A stretch of 9,444 nt of DNA from an uncultured Litoreibacter sp. (GCA_937928335.1 CALFWN010000151.1:1-9444), one strand, 5' to 3'. Positions 1 to 5,930 are shown, counted from the first letter of the stretch. The notes: generated from the letters alone by a model not told the origin. Numbers and translations: made by a program.

Positions 1-1726
1 TGACAATCAGCGCAAGCCGCTCGTCCAAGGAGGGCACCTGTATTGGGATCACCTCAAGGCGGATCATCCGGGTCTCTGTCCCGACCTCCAGGGAATGCTT
101 GGCCCCTACGCGCCGCTGGTCATGTTTCAGCGACAGTGTAACCAGACTGCGGGCCTCTTCGCGAAACGGAGATTTCAGCAGACTCAACTGCAGGTTGAGC
201 GTCGAGTCCTCAGACAGGTTCACATAGGGTGTGATGTCGCCGTAAACGCGCAGAAAGCTGTGATCGCCGGACACCAGAATGGAGTTTTCACCAAGCGAGC
301 GGGCCAGCGCGTCGAACATGAGCCTCTCGGCCTGAATGGCAGGTGCGTCCGCGGTGACGCCAATTTTGCGGGGCGTGCGGGTGGCGGACGGCTTCCATGT
401 GCTCGGAAAGGCCTTGGCCCCAATCTGGTCGGTCTTGCGCAACACCCTTTTGCGGAAGATATGCGGTTTGCCATCGGCCTCAAGAAACAGCTGATCCGAC
501 CCGGCCACGGTCTCCGCAGTGCCCACAAACAGATAGGCCCGCTCTTTCATCGCATAATGCAGCCGGGAGAAAACCTTGCTTTGCAACTTGGCGTTGAAAT
601 AGATCAACAGGTTGCGACAGCAGATCATATCCATATGCAGAAATGGTGGGTCCTGACACAGGTTATGGTCAGAAAACAGCACCACGGCGCGCAGTGCCTC
701 GATGACGCGCACGCCCTCGGATTGTTGGATGAAATACTTGTCCGCCAGATCTTTTGGCACATCCAGCAACGCCCCTTGCGAGTATTGCCCGCGCCGCGCG
801 TATTCAAGCGCCACGCGGTCGATATCTGTCGCAAATATCTGGGTCTTGGATTGGACCAGCTGGGCCGCGCCGCCCATCGCCTCGGCCAGCAGCATGGCGA
901 TGGAGTAGACCTCCTCGCCGGTGGCGCAACCCGCGACCCAGATGCGCAACGGCCGCCCGTCGCGGCCATCGGCAAGCTCCTGAATATAGGGTTTCAGCCC
1001 TGTAAACTCGCTGCCATCGCGGAAGAACCGCGTCACCGAGATCAGCAAATCCTTGAACAGTGCATCCACCTCAGCGGGTTCATTGCGGCAATGGATCACG
1101 TAATCCTCAACTGTCGGAATGCCCAGCGCCGTCATCCGCCGGTCAATGCGGCGCAGCACGGTGGATTGTTTATACTCGCGGAAATCGACACGGGTTCGGG
1201 CCAGCACAATCTGCAATATGCTGGACACGGGTGAGACGTCACCGTGATCCGTGCGGAACTGATCCAGACTGCGCGGCGCGGCGAGGATTTTCTTCAGATG
1301 CGTGCCGATATCGCTGGGGCGAAGCACCAGATCGACACAGCCGGTTTCAATCGCGGCGTTGGGCATCCCGTCATATTTTGCGGTCGCGTCATCTTGCGCA
1401 ATGGTTATGCCCCCGGCCTCCCTGACCGCCTGCACCCCGTAGGCCCCGTCCGAACCGGTGCCTGACAGGATGATCCCAAGCGAGCGGTCGCCACGCTCCT
1501 CGGCAAGGCTCATCAGGAAACGGTCAACAGAGGGTTTGGGCTTTCCCAGATCATCGCTGGGCGGCAACAGCCGCAACATGCCGTCTTTCATCACCACATC
1601 CGCCTTGGGCGGCGTGACATAGATGACATTGGGCTCCGGGATCATCTCGTCAGTGATATCGAGCACACTGAGATCCGTTTCACTGGCGATCAGGCTGGTC
1701 ATCATGCTCTTGTGCTGCGGAGACAT
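1..1726 (-). pseudogene. CheB-CheR fusion, 3' part severed by an insertion element (runs off the window)
   Basis: An open frame of 575 codons from the ATG at 1726-1724 to the left edge, with no stop seen. It begins MSPQHKSMM, which is the middle of a CheB methylesterase domain rather than a natural N-terminus. It keeps the CheB catalytic aspartate region (SGTGSDG, Asp93 of this fragment, to about residue 150). It then carries a complete CheR methyltransferase: N-terminal helical part about 165-235 (STVLRRIDRRM), SAM-binding motif WVAGCATGEE at 263-272, and CRNLLIYF at 370-377. About 140 more residues follow, probably the start of a PAS-type sensory region. Family knowledge: CheR methylates and CheB demethylates receptor glutamates; fusions of this kind without a receiver domain are usually orphan signalling proteins outside the core chemotaxis operon. 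The missing start, including the CheB serine and histidine, lies at 4907-5041 beyond the inserted element. A TGA in frame in the element's terminal repeat closes the frame upstream. CheR might still be made from the internal ATG, but CheB esterase activity should be lost. Confidence 0.93.
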
Positions 1727-1729
1727 GTG
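1722..1729. repeat. Target site duplication, left copy
   Basis: The 8-mer GACATGTG directly abuts the left end of the element and is repeated exactly at 4899-4906. Eight-base duplications are the known signature of IS1595-family transposition. The core ACATGT is itself a palindrome. Confidence 0.95.
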
Positions 1730-1754
1730 CGCCCTTATGTATCAAACGCACCAA
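1730..1754 (+). repeat. Left terminal inverted repeat of the insertion element
   Basis: 25 bp beginning CGCCCTTATGTATC and ending CACCAA. It is an exact reverse complement of 4874-4898. Similarity stops abruptly inside the element (GCCTAG on the left, CACAAA on the right). Confidence 0.95.
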
Positions 1755-1760
1755 GCCTAG

Positions 1761-1801
1761 AAAGCCAAGCACCGTGGGGTGCAGGGCATGATTAAGGCTT
1801 T
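1761..1801. other. Nested inverted repeats in the left subterminal region
   Basis: An inner hairpin (GCACC 1769-1773, loop GTGG, GGTGC 1778-1782) sits inside an outer pair (AAAGCC 1761-1766 and GGCTTT 1796-1801). A further short pair, CTAGT 1809-1813 and ACTAG 1823-1827, covers the stop codon of the membrane-protein gene. Together they lie immediately after that gene on the minus strand and could end its transcript, but there is no T-run after the stem. They could equally be transposase-binding or structural elements of the left end. Confidence 0.4.
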
Positions 1802-1823
1802 AGCGCTACTAGTATTGTTATCA

Positions 1824-2699
1824 CTAGGTGATTATTGCACTACCCAAGCTTTTGACAAACACACTAGGGCCTTCAGCGCCATCCTTCTCGTATGGCCAGA
1901 GAACAAGATATTGATAGGCAACGGTAAACTCCTCATCGGGAGTCAAGGCACCGCTGTATTTAGCGATTGCAATCAAAGTAGCATCTTGAAATTCGTCACT
2001 ATCATTGAAAAAGAAATTAGCTGCATAGCTCGTAGAGTTTCTATCGGGAAACAGCGGTGCCTCGTAGTCCTCAGAAAGCTTTGCCTTAGAAATGATTTCT
2101 TCAAGTTCTTTTCTGGTCTTGAGCGTATTCCCACTCTGAGATGGAACTGCGAACAATCTCATGTTCGTTGCAGCACTTTTTCCTGCATTACTAAAGAACA
2201 CAGAAATGTTTGCTTGTACCACAGTTCCATCTCGCAATATTGGCTTGTGAGGACCCTCTTTCGCACTTGGGACCAGCCAAGGTCTCTGCTCATTGAGCAT
2301 TATCTTGTTCGAAGCTCTTTGGAGAAAGAGAGTGTAGACCAAGGCTCCCAAACCAAAAACGCCGAAAATACTAGAAATAAGAGTTATCCAAGCGATCCAA
2401 TCCGTAGCATGAGCCATGCGCTCTTGGGCTTGAAGATCGTAGTATTCCTCACGGCTGGGTGGTTCTTCACTATACGATGGTTCATTTTCGTGACTGAACG
2501 TGCGCCTTATGGGGTTTGGTGCATTCCATTTGCCTTGGGAAGTATTGTGCTTTGGATTGTCGGTTGTTTGACTTTGATTGCATGGCTCGTTTGGGCAGTC
2601 TTGCCGTAATTCGGTGCTCACAACCACAAAGATGAATGCCAAAATCGCTACGATCAGAAGCGCAAATTCAATTCTTGGACTTCTATAGCCTTTAAACAT
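1824..2699 (-). CDS. Two-helix membrane protein of unknown function (element passenger)
   Basis: A 291-residue protein. A first hydrophobic helix lies at about residues 12-28, then a polar Pro/Ser/Glu-rich linker (30-95) with four arginines or lysines, and a second helix at about 101-125. A soluble C-terminal domain of about 165 residues follows. It opens with EQRPWL (137-142) and has NAGKSAATNMRL (171-182), a pattern seen in many uncharacterised bacterial membrane proteins with a beta-rich domain (…RPW…, N-GK-A-N). I do not know a function for that domain. The ATG at 2699 lies inside the upstream DUF6471-like gene, giving a 46-bp overlap, and no strong ribosome site is visible, so translation is probably coupled. 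Met95 (MAHATDWIAW) is an alternative start that would remove both the overlap and the first helix; I prefer 2699 because the first helix reads as a clean membrane segment. A long opposite-strand frame over the same DNA is judged a shadow. Confidence 0.75.
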   Translation of the reverse strand: MFKGYRSPRIEFALLIVAILAFIFVVVSTELRQDCPNEPCNQSQTTDNPKHNTSQGKWNAPNPIRRTFSHENEPSYSEEPPSREEYYDLQAQERMAHATDWIAWITLISSIFGVFGLGALVYTLFLQRASNKIMLNEQRPWLVPSAKEGPHKPILRDGTVVQANISVFFSNAGKSAATNMRLFAVPSQSGNTLKTRKELEEIISKAKLSEDYEAPLFPDRNSTSYAANFFFNDSDEFQDATLIAIAKYSGALTPDEEFTVAYQYLVLWPYEKDGAEGPSVFVKSLGSAIIT

Positions 2700-2881
2700 G
2701 CCAACATAAACGCCGCCGAAAACTTCCCTCTGGATAGCTTGTTGGCGACGTTCACCTCTTTCTCACTGATTCCAATATCGGCAAGTCTTTCAACGAGTTG
2801 GGCATAAGTCACGCCCTTTCGCTTTAGCTCTGCTTTCAACAGGTTTGCGGCCTGTTTTTCCCATTCATTCTGATCCGGCAT
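2654..2881 (-). CDS. DUF6471-like small protein, probable DNA-binding regulator of the element
   Basis: A 75-residue protein starting MPDQNEWEKQAANLL. Its pattern matches what I recall of the DUF6471 family: W-K-A-LLKAELKRKGVTY at the N-terminus, then LADIGISEKEVNVANKLSRGKFSAAFML. The layout (helix, tight turn, AQLVERLADIGIS, then SRGKFS) resembles a small Cro/XRE-like helix-turn-helix, so DNA binding is inferred, not shown. The start at 2881 has a weak GGAAA five bases upstream. It is the first gene of a minus-strand pair with the membrane protein, overlapping it by 46 bp. It is transcribed away from the transposase out of a shared 101-bp region full of palindromic TACTAT motifs, the expected layout for a repressor that controls itself and the transposase. 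Confidence 0.8.
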   Translation of the reverse strand: MPDQNEWEKQAANLLKAELKRKGVTYAQLVERLADIGISEKEVNVANKLSRGKFSAAFMLACLKAIEVQELNLRF

Positions 2882-2894
2882 ATCGTTTCCATTA

Positions 2895-2982
2895 AATTTA
2901 TACTATTTTTAGTATATAATGCCTTGTATTCAGTATGCAACCATACTATATTTGATATGTAATCAACAAATATAGTAGGATC
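2895..2982. promoter_or_regulatory. Divergent promoters overlapped by palindromic TACTAT operators
   Basis: Two clear inverted repeats are present: TATACTA-TTTT-TAGTATA (2899-2916) and TACTATATTTG (2944-2954) paired with CAAATATAGTA (2967-2977). A third pair, AGTATG 2932-2937 and CATACT 2942-2947, lies between them. A minus-strand promoter can be read as TTGCAT (2940-2935), 18 bp, TATACT (2916-2911); its -10 is one arm of the first palindrome. A plus-strand promoter can be read as TTGTAT (2925-2930), 16 bp, TATATT (2947-2952); its -10 falls in the 11-bp arm. The 11-bp stem ends six bases before the transposase ATG and includes part of its weak AGGA ribosome site, so it might also hide translation start in RNA. 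Promoter boxes are read by eye. Confidence 0.6.
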
Positions 2983-3945
2983 ATGTCACAGCACTTTCTT
3001 CTCTCAGCAGCATCACGCACTCTCAGCCTTCGTAGCATCTACAAGGCAGGCGAGGATGCAGCGTATCAGACATTTTGTGAGATGCGTTGGCCTGAGACAG
3101 ATGGGGAACCTGTTTGCCCTGTCTGTTCACATGAAGAAGCATATAAAATCAACACGCGCCGCAAGTTCAAATGTAAGAACTGCCTTCACCAATTCAGCGT
3201 GACGTCCGGCACAATCTTTGCATCTCGGAAAATGGACTTCGTTGATTTGCTTGCTGCAATCTTCCTGATTGTAAATGCCTCGAAAGGCATGAGCATGGTT
3301 CAGTTGAGCCGTGACCTAGATTGCCAGTACAAGACAGCCTTTGTGCTTGCTCACAAGCTACGTGAGGCCATTGCACGGGAGGTTCATACTGGTGAGGTGC
3401 TAGATGGTCATGTCGAGATTGATGGGGCTTATTTCGGCGGTCACATCCGCCCCGCCAATGCGAAAGTAGATCGTGTTGATCGCCGCAAGAAAGAACACCA
3501 GACAGGCAAGCGTCGTGTTGTGATTGCCATGCGTGAGCGCGAAGGCCGCACATTACCTTTCATTGGCATGTCTGAGGGGGAAGGCATTGCTCTGGCGAAC
3601 GAGAATGTGTCTAGCTTGTCCACCATGTCAGCAGATGAAGCATCGCACTGGGATGAACTGCACAATGGTTGGAATGTTGACCGCGTGAACCACTCAGAGA
3701 TTTACAGTGACCACGGCAAGCACACAAACATGGTCGAGAGCTTTTTCAGCCGCTTGCGGAACATGATCCAAGGTCAGCACCACGGGGTCAGTCCGCACTA
3801 CCTGCACCAGTACGCAAACCATGCTGCATGGTTGGAAGACAACCGTCGCACAGACAACGGCACACTGACGCAGATCGTTGTTTCTAACACGATGGATGCA
3901 CCAGTGAGCCGGAACTGGAAGGGGTATTGGCAGCGGGCGGCTTGA
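2983..3945 (+). CDS. IS1595-family (ISXO2-like) transposase
   Basis: A 320-residue enzyme that should catalyse cut or copy of the surrounding element by DDE-type chemistry. An N-terminal zinc ribbon is visible (Cys45, Cys48, Cys64, Cys67: CPVC…FKCKNC), which is typical of this family. A helix-turn-helix-like stretch follows (about 100-125, GMSMVQLSRDLDCQYKTAF). The catalytic core has VEIDGAYFGG with Asp147, then a second Asp218 in MSADEASHWDELH, then HSEIYSDHGKHTNMVESFF. In that last block Asn249 or Glu252 supplies the third position; IS1595 members often use Asn there. The frame is intact and full-length for the family. The start ATG at 2983 has AGGA four bases upstream and follows a large inverted repeat. 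The matching 8-bp target duplication at the element ends agrees with the family assignment. Confidence 0.95.
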   Translation: MSQHFLLSAASRTLSLRSIYKAGEDAAYQTFCEMRWPETDGEPVCPVCSHEEAYKINTRRKFKCKNCLHQFSVTSGTIFASRKMDFVDLLAAIFLIVNASKGMSMVQLSRDLDCQYKTAFVLAHKLREAIAREVHTGEVLDGHVEIDGAYFGGHIRPANAKVDRVDRRKKEHQTGKRRVVIAMREREGRTLPFIGMSEGEGIALANENVSSLSTMSADEASHWDELHNGWNVDRVNHSEIYSDHGKHTNMVESFFSRLRNMIQGQHHGVSPHYLHQYANHAAWLEDNRRTDNGTLTQIVVSNTMDAPVSRNWKGYWQRAA

Positions 3946-4025
3946 AAAAATAGAAAGAGTTAATTTTGAACTTAGGCAAGTCTTCTGATTGCGTTAACGT
4001 GGTCGCAAAACAGGAGAAAAGTCAC

Positions 4026-4355
4026 ATGGCAACTTACTTGATTTCGTTTCGTATTGCAGATGGTAGTGATTATCACAAAAGATGGTCTTCAGTTGCTGAG
4101 GCAATTAGGAAGAAAGCTATGGATGGGACAAGCTGGGAAGAGACTACCTCTCTCGTTGTCCTCAAGTCCGACGAAACACCAGAAAGATTGGCTGGTTTTA
4201 TTGCAGCCAATTCAGATTTTAGCAGTAAAAAGGACACTCTCTTGGTAGTTAACACGTCAAAGAATACTTTTTCCACAAAGGGCGTGATTGAAGATCGGGA
4301 AATGCCAAAGAGCTTATTCGGCCATTCGAGTTTTCTAGATCAACTTTTGAGATAA
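4026..4355 (+). CDS. Small SinR/Cas2-like ferredoxin-fold protein (element passenger)
   Basis: 109 residues from the ATG at 4026, chosen because AGGAGA lies eight bases upstream (4012-4017); a longer TTG-started version from 3966 has no such site. The order is strand MATYLISFRI, helix DYHKRWSSVAEAIRKKA, strand TTSLVVLKSDE, helix TPERLAGFIAANS, strand KKDTLLVVNTSK. This beta-alpha-beta-beta-alpha-beta order and the opening residues resemble the SinR/Cas2-like small proteins often annotated in bacterial genomes, which usually start MATYL(I/V)SYDL. At the position of the conserved Tyr-Asp here are Phe8-Arg9, so the acidic residue that binds metal in active Cas2 nucleases is absent. A binding or regulatory role is more likely than a nuclease. 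It lies 80 bp after the transposase on the same strand and may share its transcript. The family link is from recall of pattern only. Confidence 0.8.
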   Translation: MATYLISFRIADGSDYHKRWSSVAEAIRKKAMDGTSWEETTSLVVLKSDETPERLAGFIAANSDFSSKKDTLLVVNTSKNTFSTKGVIEDREMPKSLFGHSSFLDQLLR

Positions 4356-4358
4356 GAC

Positions 4359-4370
4359 AGATGTACATCT
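4359..4370. repeat. 12-bp perfect palindrome after the SinR/Cas2-like gene
   Basis: AGATGTACATCT begins four bases after the stop codon. It has no loop and no T-run, so it is a poor terminator and may be a protein-binding site. The rest of 4371-4468 shows only a weak inverted repeat, TCTTATA (4453-4459) with TATAAGA (4474-4480), overlapping the end of the next minus-strand gene. Confidence 0.45.
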
Positions 4371-4468
4371 ATAGGCACCTTGAGACGCCTCGCCGCCCAC
4401 ATCACTAGTTTAAGTCTTATGATTTTCCATCTCGTCAATTTCATGATGCTGCTCTTATATCATTTTCT

Positions 4469-4840
4469 TTATTTATAAGACCAAAGCATCCCATCCCTAG
4501 CGACTGTCCCTGCCTTCTTCATGCGCGTGAGGCACATATACGTCCGCTGATAGGCTTCTTTGCTCGTTAGCTGGGGTGATTGCTCTGAGACGTAGGTTGC
4601 TATCTCGCGGCCTCGCTTTGGTCCCTCACGTAAGGCATCCATGACTAGCCATTTGAGCCTTGATGCTCTGAACCTGTTCTTGGGTTGAGGTTTCGGAACA
4701 TGTCGGAGTGCTTCGCCCCTGAGTTCCAGTAGAGCTTCTACGTGCTCTAGGCCGTCTAGCTGCTCACGAATGATCTGTGAGCGCATGTAGTGGAGGGTTC
4801 GGGTGACGGTTTCTTCTTTGTATTTGCGGTAGTGGGTCAT
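4469..4840 (-). CDS. Winged-helix-like protein of unknown function (element passenger)
   Basis: A 123-residue basic protein. Residues 1-45 are helical and charged (SQIIREQLDGLEHVEALLELRGEAL). After a Pro-rich linker (49-54), residues 60-123 look like a winged helix: RLKWLVMDALREGPKRGREI, then YVSEQSPQLTSKEAYQRTYM as the recognition region, then LTRMKKAGTVARDGMLWSYK as the wing. This suggests DNA binding, perhaps as an accessory or regulatory protein of the element. It lies near the right terminal repeat and reads inward, convergent with the SinR/Cas2-like gene. A TAAGG sits almost against the ATG at 4840, too close to be an ideal ribosome site; Met19 is a possible later start. I do not recognise a named family. 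Confidence 0.7.
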   Translation of the reverse strand: MTHYRKYKEETVTRTLHYMRSQIIREQLDGLEHVEALLELRGEALRHVPKPQPKNRFRASRLKWLVMDALREGPKRGREIATYVSEQSPQLTSKEAYQRTYMCLTRMKKAGTVARDGMLWSYK

Positions 4841-4873
4841 GCCTTAGAGTGGCATGTTTTATAGGGGTTTGTG

Positions 4874-4898
4874 TTGGTGCGTTTGATACATAAGGGCG
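4874..4898 (-). repeat. Right terminal inverted repeat of the insertion element
   Basis: 25 bp, the exact reverse complement of 1730-1754, ending CATAAGGGCG at the junction with the duplicated target. Read on the minus strand it supplies the 12 foreign codons and leads to the stop that ends the truncated CheB piece. Confidence 0.95.
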
Positions 4899-4906
4899 GA
4901 CATGTG
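4899..4906. repeat. Target site duplication, right copy
   Basis: GACATGTG, identical to 1722-1729. In the uninterrupted gene this 8-mer, read on the minus strand as CACATGTC, spans the His-Met-Ser codons of the CheB active-site histidine region. Confidence 0.95.
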
Positions 4907-5041
4907 CTGGACGATGACGTAGGCGCAGCCAATGTCGAGCGGCAGATGTGTCGCCAATTCGCGGATTGCCTCAAGCCCACCTGCTGATGAGCCAACACCC
5001 ACAATGACCGGCAGGTCATGTGCATCACTTTTTTTCGTCAT

Positions 5042-5249
5042 CCAAAGCCTTGTAGAGCATAAACGCTCAAATACGATTTCAAATAAGTCGTCTTCTTCCC
5101 TGCCTCCTAGATTATCAATTCGGCCTTGTAAAAACAAACGTGAAGTCACCAAGAGGAGAATTCGTCTAAATCTGTAAACGATTTGTTAATAAAGTTTGCT
5201 TAACCGTAAACGCAGGGGAAAGTGAGTGATACGAGAACTGGGGATTAAA
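5042..5249. promoter_or_regulatory. Divergent upstream region between broken cheB-cheR and the unknown gene
   Basis: About 200 bp that should hold the promoters of both divergent genes. The part nearest the plus-strand gene is AT-rich and has two exact GTAAACG copies (5174-5180 and 5206-5212) 32 bp apart, roughly three helical turns, flanking TTAA at 5186-5189 and 5200-5203. I could not pick a convincing -35/-10 pair by eye. No open frame here looks coding beyond the possible N-terminal extension of CheB. Confidence 0.35.
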
Positions 5250-5924
5250 ATGTCTGCCGATCAAAGCCTCGACACCGCCGAGAGCGATCATTTTGTTGTC
5301 CATGTTGTGCGTGGAAAGAATGCGGAGCCTCGCGTGAGCTCTGTAGAACTTATGCAGCCAGATATCCGCAATCGCTACTCTTTTCGCCGCCCTCGCGCAC
5401 TCAGCGAGCTATTTGTGAAAGACCTCGCCACCGCACTTGAAGCGGCGCTGGAGCGATTTGAACGCGGTGCGCGCATCCTGTCGATGCCTGATTTCTCGGT
5501 TCAATTACCGGGATTGGTGCTTGGTGGGCTGCGCTTGTTGTCCACCCGGCTCGAAGACGGCACAGAGGCCATTATGGTGCGCGTGCGCGACTATGTAGGC
5601 TCTATCAAGACGGCTTTCCGGTTTGATCCCGCAATGGCGTTGGAGACGACAACCGTCCGCGAACGCATCGCCGTCGAGGTCTTGCGCGACATCGTCAACC
5701 CGCTTCTTGATATTTTATCGATTGCCAAGGACGCTCCCCCAGAGGTTCTGCGCGACAATTCCGAGGCCCTGAACCGCCAATTGCGGCGGATGGGTGCGCG
5801 TCAGGAAGAGCTGAGTTTCTACACGGGCATGTTGCAACGCTATATTGCGGGATGCCGTGAAGATGCTGAAAACGCAAGAATGCCCGAAAGCCCCCGGACC
5901 AAGCAATTGTTCAACGGCCACTAA
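5250..5924 (+). CDS. Conserved-looking protein of unknown function, divergent from cheB-cheR
   Basis: 224 residues from the ATG at 5250, which has GGGGA five bases upstream. An alternative GTG start at 5226, with AGGGGAA upstream, adds eight residues. No signal peptide or membrane segment is visible. Around residues 45-75 is a charged helix (LFVKDLATALEAALERFERG). The middle, about 75-125, looks like alternating strands (FSVQLPGLVLGGLRLLSTRL, then EAIMVRVRDYVGSIKTAFRF). The last 90 residues are helical, with VRERIAVEVLRDIVNPLLDI and RQLRRMGARQEELSFYTGML. I do not recognise the family. Its position, divergent from a two-enzyme chemotaxis-type signalling gene, hints at a signalling link, but this is only context. 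It ends six bases before the convergent SnoaL-like gene, leaving no room for separate terminators. Confidence 0.85.
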   Translation: MSADQSLDTAESDHFVVHVVRGKNAEPRVSSVELMQPDIRNRYSFRRPRALSELFVKDLATALEAALERFERGARILSMPDFSVQLPGLVLGGLRLLSTRLEDGTEAIMVRVRDYVGSIKTAFRFDPAMALETTTVRERIAVEVLRDIVNPLLDILSIAKDAPPEVLRDNSEALNRQLRRMGARQEELSFYTGMLQRYIAGCREDAENARMPESPRTKQLFNGH

Positions 5925-5930
5925 ACGCAG

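Larger units (their letters stand above)
1730..4898. mobile_element. IS1595-family insertion element carrying four passenger genes
   Basis: A 3169-bp unit bounded by perfect 25-bp inverted repeats and a perfect 8-bp target duplication, interrupting a cheB-cheR fusion gene. It contains one plus-strand ISXO2/IS1595-type transposase (2983-3945) plus four other genes: a membrane protein, a DUF6471-like putative regulator, a SinR/Cas2-like small protein and a winged-helix-like protein. Base composition is clearly more AT-rich than the flanking host genes. Simple IS1595 members are roughly half this length or less, so this is one of the larger, cargo-bearing versions. The ends, duplication, transposase frame and passenger frames all look undamaged, which suggests a recent and possibly still active insertion. 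I cannot assign a named element without a database comparison. Confidence 0.95.
4859..5041 (-). pseudogene. CheB-CheR fusion, 5' part truncated by the insertion element
   Basis: The first 48 residues of the CheB methylesterase domain followed by 12 residues encoded by the element (ALMYQTHQHKPL) and a TAA at 4861-4859. The ATG at 5041 is preferred, with AAGG eight bases upstream and the domain starting ten residues later; frames can be extended to a TTG at 5152 but without a ribosome site. The active-site serine is present in VIVGVGSSAGGLEAI (Ser19), and the active-site histidine in VIVQHMS (His46). The CheB aspartate and all of CheR are in the separated 3' part at 1-1726. The 60-residue product is too short to fold as the methylesterase. 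Deleting 1730-4898 and one duplication copy restores VIVQHMSPQHKS in frame, which proves the two pieces were one gene. Confidence 0.93.

Noticed and set aside
95..1234. A 379-codon plus-strand open frame opposite the CheR part
   Set aside because: The minus-strand frame encodes unmistakable CheB and CheR motifs throughout this stretch. The plus-strand frame is a GC-rich antisense shadow.
1779..2609. A 276-codon plus-strand open frame covering the membrane-protein gene
   Set aside because: It lies antisense to a frame with clear membrane helices and a recognisable C-terminal pattern. Its own product is Cys/Ser/Arg-rich without coherent domains, and no good ribosome site precedes it.
2899..2977. 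Short repeats as a possible CRISPR array, prompted by the nearby Cas2-like protein
   Set aside because: The repeats are inverted, 6-11 bp and irregularly spaced inside a promoter region. No direct repeats of CRISPR length or spacers exist in the window.
5042..5152. N-terminal extension of CheB to a TTG at 5152
   Set aside because: No ribosome site is seen before it, and the extension has no resemblance to CheB. The ATG at 5041 starts ten residues before the domain.
5186..5203. Possible CtrA box (TTAA-gap-TTAA) upstream of the unknown gene
   Set aside because: The gap is 10 bp, not the 7 bp of the CtrA consensus, and AT-rich DNA gives such pairs by chance.
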